From assembly GCA_938008555.1 (NCBI GenBank), contig CALLKE010000257.1:1-33039 (forward strand): a stretch of DNA of 33,039 bases. The letters are read 5' to 3'. Below, piece after piece: positions 23,271-30,767 of this stretch. How positions within the stretch are numbered: position 1 is the first letter of the stretch; every line of letters begins with the position of its first letter. A model generated the notes under the pieces. The model saw only the letters and a program-made list of their open reading frames with translations, did not search any database and had not been told where the DNA came from. The stretch is from an uncultured Pedobacter sp. (GTDB lineage Bacteria; Bacteroidota; Bacteroidia; Sphingobacteriales; Sphingobacteriaceae). A program made the position numbers and the translations under genes.

Positions 23271-23932
23271 CGTGTCCTCAATTCTTGCGTGATGGAGTGG
23301 CGCAGGTCTTCGTCAATTTCTTGTTCCAGAAACCATTCCAGGTACTTAGCAGGCAGTGCGGAGAATCGCTTACCCTTGTACATACCAAACGGCATCACAT
23401 GGAACGTCCGAACCTTGTTAGCAGCTACAAGTTCTGGCAAAGTCTTGCCTGAAATCTCTACAAGCTTTCGCAGCAGCTGTACCGTGGTATGTACGTCGCC
23501 TCCAGCATCGTGAGCCTTGCCGGTATCAAGTCCGAAGTGTTCAGCAAGCGTAGCAAGCTTGTGGTTCTTGATATCCCGAACATAGTGCCTTGCAAGTGTC
23601 AAGGTGCAGAGCGTACCTGCAAGGTTTTGAATATAGCGTCCTACGAACTTAACGTCAAATGGTGCATTATGACAAATCAGTACAGTAGGTTGTGTCGAAC
23701 AGTACACTTCTTCCAGCAGAGGCTTGTCAATCACATCCTTCTCATACCACCCATGTACCTTAGAGGCTTCAGGATGGATGGGTGCTTGGGGGTTAACCGT
23801 ATGTTGATGCGAGTAAATCACATCTAAGCTGACTGGGTGAATCTCTGCCCAAGCAACCTGCACAACACCGCTGGCAGGTTCTGGTGGGGGGTTTAGGCCG
23901 ATGGTTTCGGTATCAAGTACGTGGTATTGCAT
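23267..23932 (-). CDS. DnaQ-like 3'-5' exonuclease with DUF3820-like C-terminus
   Basis: The 221-aa protein has the DEDDh exonuclease motifs: LDTET (Asp7, Glu9), CHNAPFD (Asn89, Asp93) and HDAGGD (His141, Asp146). Residues about 179-219, MPFGMYKGKRFSALPAKYLE and following, match the DUF3820 pattern, a short C-terminal module often attached to such exonucleases. It may serve as a repair, recombination or proofreading exonuclease next to a polymerase that already has its own. The start follows an intrinsic terminator by about 10 bases and has no Shine-Dalgarno (A/T-rich CATATAAATAT precedes the ATG), so expression may depend on read-through or a leaderless message. Confidence 0.87.
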   Translation of the reverse strand: MQYHVLDTETIGLNPPPEPASGVVQVAWAEIHPVSLDVIYSHQHTVNPQAPIHPEASKVHGWYEKDVIDKPLLEEVYCSTQPTVLICHNAPFDVKFVGRYIQNLAGTLCTLTLARHYVRDIKNHKLATLAEHFGLDTGKAHDAGGDVHTTVQLLRKLVEISGKTLPELVAANKVRTFHVMPFGMYKGKRFSALPAKYLEWFLEQEIDEDLRHSITQELRTR

Positions 23933-23942
23933 ATATTTATAT

Positions 23943-23971
23943 GAAAAGAAACCTGCCGAAGCAGGTTTCTT
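23943..23971 (-). terminator. Intrinsic terminator with UUCG tetraloop
   Basis: On the - strand GAAACCTGC pairs with GCAGGTTTC around a TTCG tetraloop, and TTTTC follows. Nine perfect base pairs plus a T-run make this a strong terminator, 17 bp after the 241-aa gene and just ahead of the DnaQ-like gene. Confidence 0.85.
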
Positions 23972-23987
23972 AGGTTAACACAGATGC

Positions 23988-24713
23988 TTAGCTGATAACA
24001 ATCTTGGTATAAACCTCATTGTTCCGGCTCTTCTCTTTCACAGCCTTCAAGGTCAGGACTGCAGCTTCTGCTGCGGTTTTGCGGCCCTTGCCGACTGCCC
24101 ACGATGCTTGCAAGGTGTAGGCGTTGAAGCTCCGGCGTCCGGTTTCAGGCAGGTCCACCTGAATCAGGTTGCCTACCAGGTCTGCCCCGGCAGGGCCAGC
24201 AGAGAGCAACTCTCCGACGATGATGCAGCGGTGTGCAATCTTCGCCTTGTCGTACCCTTGCTCTTTCAGGTCAGCGACGTGCTGTTGCAGGTCCACACCA
24301 TCCTTTGAGGTTACCCCATCATCGCTGTACTTGACAAGTTCCACATCGGCCTTCTTGTCGTTAGGCGATGCGACCCAGCTTTCCTGATAGCTCATCAACT
24401 CCATCTTGATTTCAGCACCAAGATCGGCTTCGGACGAATCCTTCAGGGTAAAGGAACCCTGCTCTGCAGCAAGCCGGGGCATGGAGTCAAACTCCACGTA
24501 GAAGGCATCCTTCTTGTCCGACAGCACGTTCTGCGTGACCACTGCCTTAGCAGTAGAGACAGCCCGAGTCGTCTGGGTGGCGACTGCAGTGGTTGCAGGT
24601 GCTGCGGTAGCGGCTGCAGTGGTTGCAGCAGGCGCTGCGGTTGCAGCAGTCTCATCTTCGCTCTCAAAAGCAGCGTTGGTGTTAGCGGTATTTTCGTTGT
24701 TGCGCAATGCCAT
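23988..24713 (-). CDS. Ala/Thr-rich replication-region protein, possible ssDNA-binding protein (241 aa)
   Basis: The ATG at 24713 is chosen because AGGA lies eight bases upstream. The frame is open much further upstream, but that stretch runs through tRNA genes. Residues about 20-65 are a low-complexity Ala/Thr linker (repeats of TAAPAATTAAATAAP type). From about residue 65 a compact domain follows, with LGAEIKMELMSYQESWVASP, VELVKYSDDGV, then YDKAKIAHRCIIVGELLSAG and NAYTLQASWAVGKGRKT. The gene lies between the tRNAs and a strong terminator, so it may be highly expressed. A single-strand binding or replication accessory role is inferred from context; no motif proves it. Confidence 0.75.
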   Translation of the reverse strand: MALRNNENTANTNAAFESEDETAATAAPAATTAAATAAPATTAVATQTTRAVSTAKAVVTQNVLSDKKDAFYVEFDSMPRLAAEQGSFTLKDSSEADLGAEIKMELMSYQESWVASPNDKKADVELVKYSDDGVTSKDGVDLQQHVADLKEQGYDKAKIAHRCIIVGELLSAGPAGADLVGNLIQVDLPETGRRSFNAYTLQASWAVGKGRKTAAEAAVLTLKAVKEKSRNNEVYTKIVIS

Positions 24714-24734
24714 GATAGTCATCCTAGTCAAATG

Positions 24735-24751
24735 CCGAGAAACACTCTCGG
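24735..24751 (-). promoter_or_regulatory. Leader hairpin of the 241-aa gene
   Basis: CCGAGA (24735-24740) pairs with TCTCGG (24746-24751) around a 5-nt loop. It lies about 22 bases before the ATG and just upstream of the AGGA site, so it could protect or regulate the message. Confidence 0.4.
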
Positions 24752-24759
24752 TGGGCGTC

Positions 24760-24774
24760 GTACTATTATAGTAC
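24760..24774 (-). promoter_or_regulatory. Palindrome containing a perfect -10 hexamer
   Basis: GTACTATTATAGTAC is a 15-bp palindrome. On the - strand it contains TATAAT (24770-24765), which could start transcription of the 241-aa gene. The -35 region falls in the tRNA-Leu 3' end and matches poorly, so this is only a candidate. The palindrome could also be an operator or a tRNA-processing structure. Confidence 0.35.
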
Positions 24775-24779
24775 AGATT

Positions 24780-24865
24780 TGGTGCCTCAGACTGGATTCG
24801 AACCAGTACGCTATCACTAGCTGCGGGTTTTAAGCCCGCTATGTCTACCGTTCCATCACTGAGGC
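24780..24865 (-). tRNA. tRNA-Leu (anticodon TAA)
   Basis: This class II tRNA has acceptor GCCTCAG/CTGAGGC and an anticodon arm GCGGG-CTTAAAA-CCCGC giving anticodon TAA. It has a variable arm, a T arm ACTGG-TTCGAAT-CCAGT, discriminator A and an encoded CCA. All stems are perfect or nearly so. It would read UUA, a codon that is rare in GC-rich hosts. Confidence 0.93.
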
Positions 24866-24869
24866 TATC

Positions 24870-24944
24870 TGGTAGGCGGTGCAGGAATCGAACCCGCATT
24901 CGGAGCGTAGAAGTCTCTTGCACTATCCATTGTACTAACCGCCT
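24870..24944 (-). tRNA. tRNA-Arg (anticodon TCT)
   Basis: Acceptor AGGCGGT/ACCGCCT, D stem GTAC/GTGC, anticodon loop CTTCTAC with anticodon TCT, T stem GCGGG/CCTGC, discriminator A and encoded CCA. The anticodon stem AGAGA/GCTCC has mismatches at both ends (A-C outer, A-G inner), which is unusual. It would read AGA, a codon rare in many Gram-negative hosts. Confidence 0.87.
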
Positions 24945-24946
24945 AA

Positions 24947-25047
24947 ACTCTGCATTGGGATTCGAACCCAAGAACTAAAACGTATAGGTCTTAACACCAC
25001 GCCAAGCTTTAAGTTAAGTCACCGTTCAACCACTCCGGCATACAGAA
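24947..25047 (-). tRNA. Oversized class II tRNA-like gene, anticodon not resolved
   Basis: Acceptor TTCTGTA/TGCAGAG pairs at all seven positions (two G-U). TG at 8-9, D stem CCG/CGG with loop GAGTGGTTGAA, and T arm TTGGG-TTCGAAT-CCCAA are all Ser/Leu-like. Between the D and T arms are about 50 nt, roughly a dozen more than a normal class II tRNA. No 5-bp stem with a standard U33 loop is found; CTTAAC/GTTAAG is the best stem and encloses 17 nt. No CCA is encoded. It may be a decayed or insertion-bearing tRNA-Leu/Ser. Confidence 0.6.
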
Positions 25048-25058
25048 AACTGACTCAA

Positions 25059-25089
25059 CCGGGCCATAGTGTAGCACACCGTGGCCCGG
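25059..25089 (-). terminator. GC-rich hairpin between primase-helicase and tRNA genes
   Basis: CCGGGCCA (25059-25066) pairs with TGGCCCGG (25082-25089); inside, GTGT pairs with ACAC. On the - strand it follows the primase-helicase stop by 17 bp, with TTGAGTCAGTTTTC after it. It may end or partly end transcription, or mark the processing point ahead of the tRNAs. Confidence 0.5.
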
Positions 25090-25106
25090 CGCTGTCGGTG
25101 AAAACC

Positions 25107-28037
25107 CTAGCCCGGTGCAATAAATCCTGCCCCACGCAGCTCGTCCAAGTCTAGGATGTGACTGCCCCCAGGCACATCAAGCTCTTGGCTCAGGCCCGAA
25201 GCCTCAAGCGATGGCAGGTTGTTCAGAGCATGCACGAAGGCCGCTTCGCTGGGGAACAGAGGCTTGTTACGGCCTGCTGCAGCGTACATGCGGTACTTCA
25301 GATAGAACGACCTGACATACAGCTCCAGACAAGGTTTCCCGTTGTACTCGATGATCGCATAATCTCCACCCTCCTTGAGATAGAACTGCGCCATGCTATC
25401 CACCTTGGTCATGTCTGCAAGGTTGTTAAGCACCTTGAGCCACTCGGGGATAGTCTGCGTTTGAATGTCTTCCACCGTGGAGTAGACATGCTCAATCATA
25501 TCTGCAAAGATGTCGTCAAACTCCTTTGGGTAAATGTTAGTGATAAGGTTCCTCAGTTTAATCAAACCAAACTTGACAACGCTGTAGTTGAAGACTGTTC
25601 TTTCCTTCGCTCCAGACTTCTTCATAAACTCTGCATTAGACAAGGTGTTCACCTCACCTTCCTGCAGCATCAGCTCTTTACGAGCTTCGTTGTAGACCAC
25701 ATCAAACTCCGCCTTGAGGTCTTCTACAGAGTAGCGTTGCACAATCTGTGCTGCCATATACCCACCCACGATACCAAGCACTTCTTTATGCGCCATCGCA
25801 GAGCTGAACTTGTGAAAGAACTCTTGGGCTTGCACTACTGGAGGCTTCGTAAGCGTAAGCAGCACAACTCGTTCCATCAGAGCAGATTCCGATTCAGCAG
25901 CTTCTGCGATGAAGCAGAGCGGTGCTGACAGGGCTGTCGTATGCACAGCACGGTAGTCGCTGCTTTCCCTATTGCCTCCCCCTCGCTCTACGCTACGGCA
26001 ATTGTAGGCATCCCGAAGCATAAGCTTAAACCTGTCATATACGTCCGGCCTCATTTCCCCAGGTTTAAACTCGTCAAGGATTAGAGGGATACTTGCACTG
26101 CCTGCAGCTGCATAACTTACAGCGAAGAGTGTTGATGTAGGTGTCAACATCTTCGGTGTTTGTTTGTAGTAGTGAAAGTTACTCATTAAGAGTGTCATTT
26201 CGGTTTTCCCTTGTCCTGCACTACCATTTATATGCAACAGTGGAAACTTCGTATAAACCTTATGAAATAACATTCTATAGTTACAGGCCACCATCCAGCC
26301 TATCAGCTTACCAAGGTGTGCTGGTTTCTGGCAATGCAAGAGGTTCTGCATTACGTTGCGCAACAACTCCTTGTTACCATCCTCCTTCAACCAAGCAGGT
26401 AGCGAAGGTGCAAGGCTGAGGTCTGTGCGGAACTGCCCGTTTTCATCTGGGAAGCCTACAAACTTCATCTTGACATCCTTCTCAATCATCGCAGGTTCAG
26501 GTGTCACGCTCTTAACGTCCGACCAGACAAGGAAGTCCCTGCGAACTTCCTCATCCTCGTGGAATGGCATACTTACAATATCCAAACCTTCGCGGCCTAG
26601 CACATACATACGATTCCTGTTCTTGCGCGCTTTCTCTACAAGTCGCATCATCATACCTCGGGCCTGTGTGTCACTCCCACTGAATGACTGGCCGTAAGGC
26701 ATGGTAATCTTGTTGAAATTCGTTACGGAATTGAAGGCGTCTAAATCCATCGTCTTACGTCCAAGCGCCCTACCTCCCATATTCACATCAGCAGAAATCA
26801 CAGACAGGGTGTTCGTAGTGGCTGATACCAGTTCTGTCACATTTTCAAAGCCTAACGCCAGAATGCGTTTTGGACCATTCTCCGTCATCGTGAAGGCACC
26901 ACGCTCTGTCAGGATGACCCCAGCATGGTCATACGGATCGTCCACCATAAGACCGTCACCGGGATTCTCAATCCCTGCAGCAACCTCCGCTTCCGAGACT
27001 TCCAAGCCCCGAAGGTCTGGGGCGCTGTGGGTCAACAAGCCTGTAATAGCTCCTGCGTTGTAGGTGTAGCAAGGGTTGTCGTCTGTGTATTCCCACATAC
27101 GATCAAGCTCTGCCCTACGCTTCGACTCAGACCCGTACCTGGCGCTATCTGATTCGTGGGTCTTGCACAAGCCATCGGCTGCTTCCAGCAGCGTCTTCTT
27201 GTCCATACCCTTAGCATGCGCTGTAATGGCAATCTGCATTGCCAATTGGTGAAAGCCAACGTCCGACTTAATGCCTTCGCCTCGCAGCATAGCCTCAAAG
27301 CTTGGCAGCGTATCAGGCAGCACCGTCTTCTTCTGTTTCTTTCGGCTTGACGCAGCTTTCGTGACCTTAGACTTGCACTGGTCAAAGAGGGCCAGCAACC
27401 CCATAGCTAAGGCTGGGGTTTGGCTCTCCATCTCAACTGACGGGGTAGAACACAAAACCTTGTAATGGGCTTCAGCATCTGCTGTATTACGTGCCGCTTC
27501 TGTAACCAGAAATTCCAAGTCCTGCATCGTCAGCTGAACTTTATAATTCCCGTTCGGACGCAGCACATTCTTCTGACGAAACATCCGACCCTTACGGGCG
27601 GTGTAAACACGCAAGTCTAGAGAGGGAACCGCAAGTTGAAAAGCCATCTCTTTAAAGATGGCAGGTAGCAAGGTTAAGCCGCTCTTTGGCGGCTTAGTAA
27701 GAAAGCAAGCTTCAGGAACAGTGATGTGAAAACCCTTGCCACCTGAAGCGTAGATTTGCAACATCTCAGGTAGAACACCCAAGTCTTCCAACTTGCTAAT
27801 GAGCTTGCGGGTATGTACAGCAGTCGATGCTGGAGATTCGGAATCATCCAAATCAAAGTAGAGCGGGCCTTTGTATTTAATGGCTGCAAGTTCTTCCTTC
27901 TCCATATTGTCTGCCAGTGGAGTTTCCACTGAGAGAATGGTGACGAACATTGCATTTGAAATTGTGTCGAGTTTGTCTGAGGGTATAGCTTTCCAGACTT
28001 CTTCTCCCCCTTCAGTCTGGTAGTAGTTATAGGTCAT
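25107..28037 (-). CDS. Archaeo-eukaryotic-type primase fused to replicative helicase
   Basis: The 976-aa protein joins two activities. The N-terminal AEP primase/primpol domain shows YFDLDD (Asp62, Asp64), SGGKGFH (98-104) and the third acidic site in DLRVY (Asp141), followed by RKGRMFRQKNV. A linker region (about 230-560) includes basic and helical segments. The C-terminal ATPase domain has Walker A NGSAGQGKT near residue 607 and Walker B LILDEF near 652, as in helicases linked to AEP primases in phages and plasmids. It would synthesise primers and unwind DNA at the phage fork. The start overlaps the upstream stop by 11 bp. Confidence 0.85.
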   Translation of the reverse strand: MTYNYYQTEGGEEVWKAIPSDKLDTISNAMFVTILSVETPLADNMEKEELAAIKYKGPLYFDLDDSESPASTAVHTRKLISKLEDLGVLPEMLQIYASGGKGFHITVPEACFLTKPPKSGLTLLPAIFKEMAFQLAVPSLDLRVYTARKGRMFRQKNVLRPNGNYKVQLTMQDLEFLVTEAARNTADAEAHYKVLCSTPSVEMESQTPALAMGLLALFDQCKSKVTKAASSRKKQKKTVLPDTLPSFEAMLRGEGIKSDVGFHQLAMQIAITAHAKGMDKKTLLEAADGLCKTHESDSARYGSESKRRAELDRMWEYTDDNPCYTYNAGAITGLLTHSAPDLRGLEVSEAEVAAGIENPGDGLMVDDPYDHAGVILTERGAFTMTENGPKRILALGFENVTELVSATTNTLSVISADVNMGGRALGRKTMDLDAFNSVTNFNKITMPYGQSFSGSDTQARGMMMRLVEKARKNRNRMYVLGREGLDIVSMPFHEDEEVRRDFLVWSDVKSVTPEPAMIEKDVKMKFVGFPDENGQFRTDLSLAPSLPAWLKEDGNKELLRNVMQNLLHCQKPAHLGKLIGWMVACNYRMLFHKVYTKFPLLHINGSAGQGKTEMTLLMSNFHYYKQTPKMLTPTSTLFAVSYAAAGSASIPLILDEFKPGEMRPDVYDRFKLMLRDAYNCRSVERGGGNRESSDYRAVHTTALSAPLCFIAEAAESESALMERVVLLTLTKPPVVQAQEFFHKFSSAMAHKEVLGIVGGYMAAQIVQRYSVEDLKAEFDVVYNEARKELMLQEGEVNTLSNAEFMKKSGAKERTVFNYSVVKFGLIKLRNLITNIYPKEFDDIFADMIEHVYSTVEDIQTQTIPEWLKVLNNLADMTKVDSMAQFYLKEGGDYAIIEYNGKPCLELYVRSFYLKYRMYAAAGRNKPLFPSEAAFVHALNNLPSLEASGLSQELDVPGGSHILDLDELRGAGFIAPG

Positions 28038-28551
28038 ACTGCATCAAACCTTTATATTTTTCATGGGTTGACCTGAACTCACCAAAAGCCGTCAGGTGAG
28101 CGCCTTCTGTAATTCCCCACGGCCTAGCTTCAGTTTTGAACACCACTGGTAGGCGAAGTGTAAGCCTCCCAGTGTTAGGGTGTGGCGTGTAGAAGCCTGT
28201 GATTACGAAAGGAATGTGGCAGAAAACTCTGCTGTCAAACAGAGGTACAGGCTCATGCGACACTGAAACCTCAGAAGTTAAACCTACATGCTTAACTAAG
28301 ACTTGAATGTCTACACCTGTCTCCTGGTGTATAGAAGGCTCTAGGAATCGGAGGCTACCAATGATGTGTGGTTCACCATCCCTATACTCCCACGCTACAA
28401 ACAACTTGTCGTAGTGAACGAAGGTTCTAAAGGTATGTTGACAAGCCCTCCAGTTACAGAGTTCTTCATCAGTTAGTGCCTCATGTGCAGCTTTAAAAGC
28501 TAGCTGCTTGTCTAGAAGCTCATTGGCTTGTTGTTTTTCAGATACAGTCAT
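28027..28551 (-). CDS. Unknown protein upstream of primase-helicase (174 aa)
   Basis: It overlaps the primase-helicase start by 11 bp, which supports coupled translation. The N-terminus is helical and charged (SEKQQANELLDKQLAFKAAH). The rest is beta-rich with several aromatic residues and Cys/His (NWRACQHTFRTFVHYDKLFV, then VFCHIPFVITGFYTPHPN). No zinc finger or catalytic signature is clear. The 78 bp upstream hold a degenerate direct repeat that could be a control site. Function unknown; a primase accessory role is only suggested by position. Confidence 0.72.
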   Translation of the reverse strand: MTVSEKQQANELLDKQLAFKAAHEALTDEELCNWRACQHTFRTFVHYDKLFVAWEYRDGEPHIIGSLRFLEPSIHQETGVDIQVLVKHVGLTSEVSVSHEPVPLFDSRVFCHIPFVITGFYTPHPNTGRLTLRLPVVFKTEARPWGITEGAHLTAFGEFRSTHEKYKGLMQYDL

Positions 28552-28569
28552 GGCGTTTCAAATAAAGTG

Positions 28570-28622
28570 GGCCGTAAAACCGACCCGAGTGGGAGCACAT
28601 TGTAGGCCAAATCCGACCTGAG
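28570..28622 (-). repeat. Degenerate direct repeat upstream of the 174-aa gene
   Basis: Copy 1 (28570-28589) reads GGCCGTAAAACCGACCCGAG and copy 2 (28605-28622) reads GGCCAAATCCGACCTGAG. The start points are 35 bp apart in the gap between the helicase gene and the next gene. A paired operator or promoter element is possible. Confidence 0.5.
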
Positions 28623-28629
28623 AAACCCA

Positions 28630-30030
28630 TTAGGCCCCGAAGATTTCGTCCCTTAGAGACTTGGGCGTTCGTTCAACCTGCGTCACCAAGTCGTCATTCC
28701 GTAGCAGGTCTTTAAACATTGCTATCTGGATAGTGCCTCTGGCTTGAGCAAACCTAATCGTAGGTTTAATTTTCTGACCTGCTCGGTCTACCCGTCCAAT
28801 CGCTTGCCTTGTCTGCATTGGAGTTGTAGCTTGCTCTAGGAACAACATCTCAGAGCAGACATGGTGCAAGTTCAATCCCACACCTACAGAACTTGGTTGA
28901 CCTACCAGAATTCGGCAGTTGTCGTCGTTCATAATAGCTTTCACAGACTTGGCACTATCCACTTCGCTATAGGCAGCTACCACAGCTTGCTTACCATACT
29001 TCTCTTGCAGATATGTGGTAACAAGTCTTGACGAATTCTTATAGTAGGTCCAGATAGCAAGTTTTGAATTTCCAGATTTCATAGGGTCAACTTCTTCAAT
29101 GACCTCATCAAGAAGGTCTAGGCCAGTTGCCTTATCTGTTTCTCTCCCTGAAAACCTTGCATAGTTCAGCACAATCTGCTGCAGCGCATGGCGCAACCGC
29201 TGCGCACTTGTCGCATCAATCTTCTCCCCATTGTCCAACAGAAGCAGCTGCTCTTCAGCAAGCTTGTGGTAGAGCTTAAGGTGTGCCGGTGCAAGGTCGT
29301 ACTGCATTGGCTGGAAGATGGGGTCTAGGTTATCTCCGAACAAGTCTCGCTTCGTTCGTGCTACGGCCTTCAGCGAGAAATTCTCAGCTAACATGTCCAA
29401 GTTCTTGTATGCTGTAATCGCCCCAAAGATGTCAACTTTGTCTACGTGAACATTTGTCCAGTGTCCCATGCTGCGGTAGACTGTAGGCGTCTTCAACTTC
29501 ATGTAGGTATAGGTGTCTTGCGGCTTAGACGTTGGCGTAGCCGTAAGCATCAACAGGTTTCGGTCGGGTGCTACGAATTGCAGGATACACTTGTAAAGTT
29601 TACTTTTAGGGTTCTTAATTGACTGCGCTTCGTCTAGTAGCACGTTAACAGTCTTACCTTTAAAGTATTGGATAATGTCTGGAAATGAATCCCTGAAAAT
29701 CGCATGGGACATAATCACCCAACGATGATTCAACATGCCTGTTGTGCGCTTCGGACCTGCAAAAATGCTGGTATCGAGTTCCTGACAAGAATGTAACCAT
29801 TCTTCCCACTGAGGTAGCAAGATTGGAGGGCAGACGACCAATGTGTGGTCGTCCTCCCACAGTTTAGATACTACGGTAGAAACTACTGTTTTACCTCCAC
29901 CCACAGCGTAGAACAAGCCGAACCGGCCTGAGCGGACTGCATCTAAAGCATCTTCTTTTTGCAGAGGTACAAGTTCAAAGGGAAGTTTCATCCCTTCAAT
30001 AACTTCCTCCACATCACTTTCTATTTTCAT
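28630..30030 (-). CDS. SNF2-like superfamily 2 helicase
   Basis: The 466-aa protein has SF2 motifs in order: motif I VGGGKT (Gly44-Thr48), motif Ia VCPPILLPQW, motif II LLDEAQSIKNP near residue 134, motif III LTATPT, motif V VGVGLNL and motif VI QAIGRVDRAGQ near 411. The pattern, with DEAQ and a Q-x-x-G-R-x-x-R-x-G-Q ending, is the SNF2/Rad54 branch seen in many phages. Such proteins translocate on double-stranded DNA and may act in replication restart or recombination. GGAG precedes the ATG with seven-base spacing. It is short, with no accessory domains, as is usual for phage members. Confidence 0.9.
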   Translation of the reverse strand: MKIESDVEEVIEGMKLPFELVPLQKEDALDAVRSGRFGLFYAVGGGKTVVSTVVSKLWEDDHTLVVCPPILLPQWEEWLHSCQELDTSIFAGPKRTTGMLNHRWVIMSHAIFRDSFPDIIQYFKGKTVNVLLDEAQSIKNPKSKLYKCILQFVAPDRNLLMLTATPTSKPQDTYTYMKLKTPTVYRSMGHWTNVHVDKVDIFGAITAYKNLDMLAENFSLKAVARTKRDLFGDNLDPIFQPMQYDLAPAHLKLYHKLAEEQLLLLDNGEKIDATSAQRLRHALQQIVLNYARFSGRETDKATGLDLLDEVIEEVDPMKSGNSKLAIWTYYKNSSRLVTTYLQEKYGKQAVVAAYSEVDSAKSVKAIMNDDNCRILVGQPSSVGVGLNLHHVCSEMLFLEQATTPMQTRQAIGRVDRAGQKIKPTIRFAQARGTIQIAMFKDLLRNDDLVTQVERTPKSLRDEIFGA

Positions 30031-30430
30031 TGAATTTCTCCACTGTCTTTTTAACCCACACCAACAGTTCGCTTCTTGAAATTAAGCGCCGTTGCTCGTC
30101 GTGGTAAGCAAGCATGTTGCTTAGAGTTTTAAGTTCGTTCTCTTCTAGAGGGCGTAGAGACTTATACAGGTTTTGTAGCAGAGCTAACGATGCACCTGCA
30201 TCTACCTGTGCTTCTGGGCCTGCCCCTCCAAGGGCCATTGTCTCTGTGACTGCAGCAGCATCACGCAGCATCACCCAGTCCTCGTTGGTGCCGCCTTGAC
30301 GTAGGCCCTCAAGGGCTATACGCTCAGCAATGGCTATGTTCAGTAGCTCAAGCTTAGTGATTGGACTTGCCAGCCAGAAGCGCTCGGTCAAATGCAGTAA
30401 GGGCCGGTTCGCTGTCTTGTTGCGTTTCAT
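30014..30430 (-). CDS. Unknown mostly helical protein (138 aa)
   Basis: The end overlaps the helicase start by 17 bp. The protein is almost wholly helical, with segments such as KLELLNIAIAERIALEGLRQ and SLALLQNLYKSLRPLEENEL, and is charged at both ends. No family is recognised. The ATG at 30430 lies 77 bp inside the upstream gene and has no good Shine-Dalgarno, so the true start may be further downstream in this frame. A helicase partner or loader is a guess from the coupling. Confidence 0.65.
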   Translation of the reverse strand: MKRNKTANRPLLHLTERFWLASPITKLELLNIAIAERIALEGLRQGGTNEDWVMLRDAAAVTETMALGGAGPEAQVDAGASLALLQNLYKSLRPLEENELKTLSNMLAYHDEQRRLISRSELLVWVKKTVEKFNENRK

Positions 30431-30767
30431 TTAAAATTCGATGCCATGTAGTGAGGGGGATAAACTTAGAGAACAGAATGGCTTTAGTAGACACCATGTG
30501 GTCGTAGAATTCTACAGGCGTCATCACTAGAACACTATCCCCTACTGGCCCTACGTTTGTAGGTTGCAGTACGATTCGCCCTGCTAGATGCCAGTAATCC
30601 ATGTTCTCTGAGAGACTGCCCTTCGCTTGACTGGAAAATCGTCCGCGTAAAACAAAATACATATTAAACTGGGCTATCTTCCCCTGCCAGTTGTTGAGGT
30701 ATTTGCTCGTTGGGTACGGTGTCCAATAGGGGTTAGCTAACTTCTGCTTCAATTGTTCGTATGTCAT
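30354..30767 (-). CDS. Unknown protein (137 aa)
   Basis: The start overlaps the upstream stop by ATGA and is preceded by AAAGGA with good spacing, so the start is secure. The protein begins MTYEQLKQKLANPYWTPYPT and has a central alpha/beta region with DYWHLAGRIVLQPTNVGPVG. No membrane segment or known motif is seen. Its 3' end overlaps the next gene by 77 bp, an unusually long overlap for this region. Function unknown. Confidence 0.7.
   Translation of the reverse strand: MTYEQLKQKLANPYWTPYPTSKYLNNWQGKIAQFNMYFVLRGRFSSQAKGSLSENMDYWHLAGRIVLQPTNVGPVGDSVLVMTPVEFYDHMVSTKAILFSKFIPLTTWHRILNETQQDSEPALTAFDRALLAGKSNH

Noticed and set aside
24714..24971. N-terminal extension of the 241-aa protein
   Set aside because: The extra frame runs through tRNA-Leu and tRNA-Arg, and a well-spaced AGGA marks the ATG at 24713.
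25158..25928. Long + strand open frame (256 codons) opposite the primase-helicase
   Set aside because: It is a reverse-strand shadow of a gene with clear primase and helicase motifs; no recognisable domain or ribosome site.
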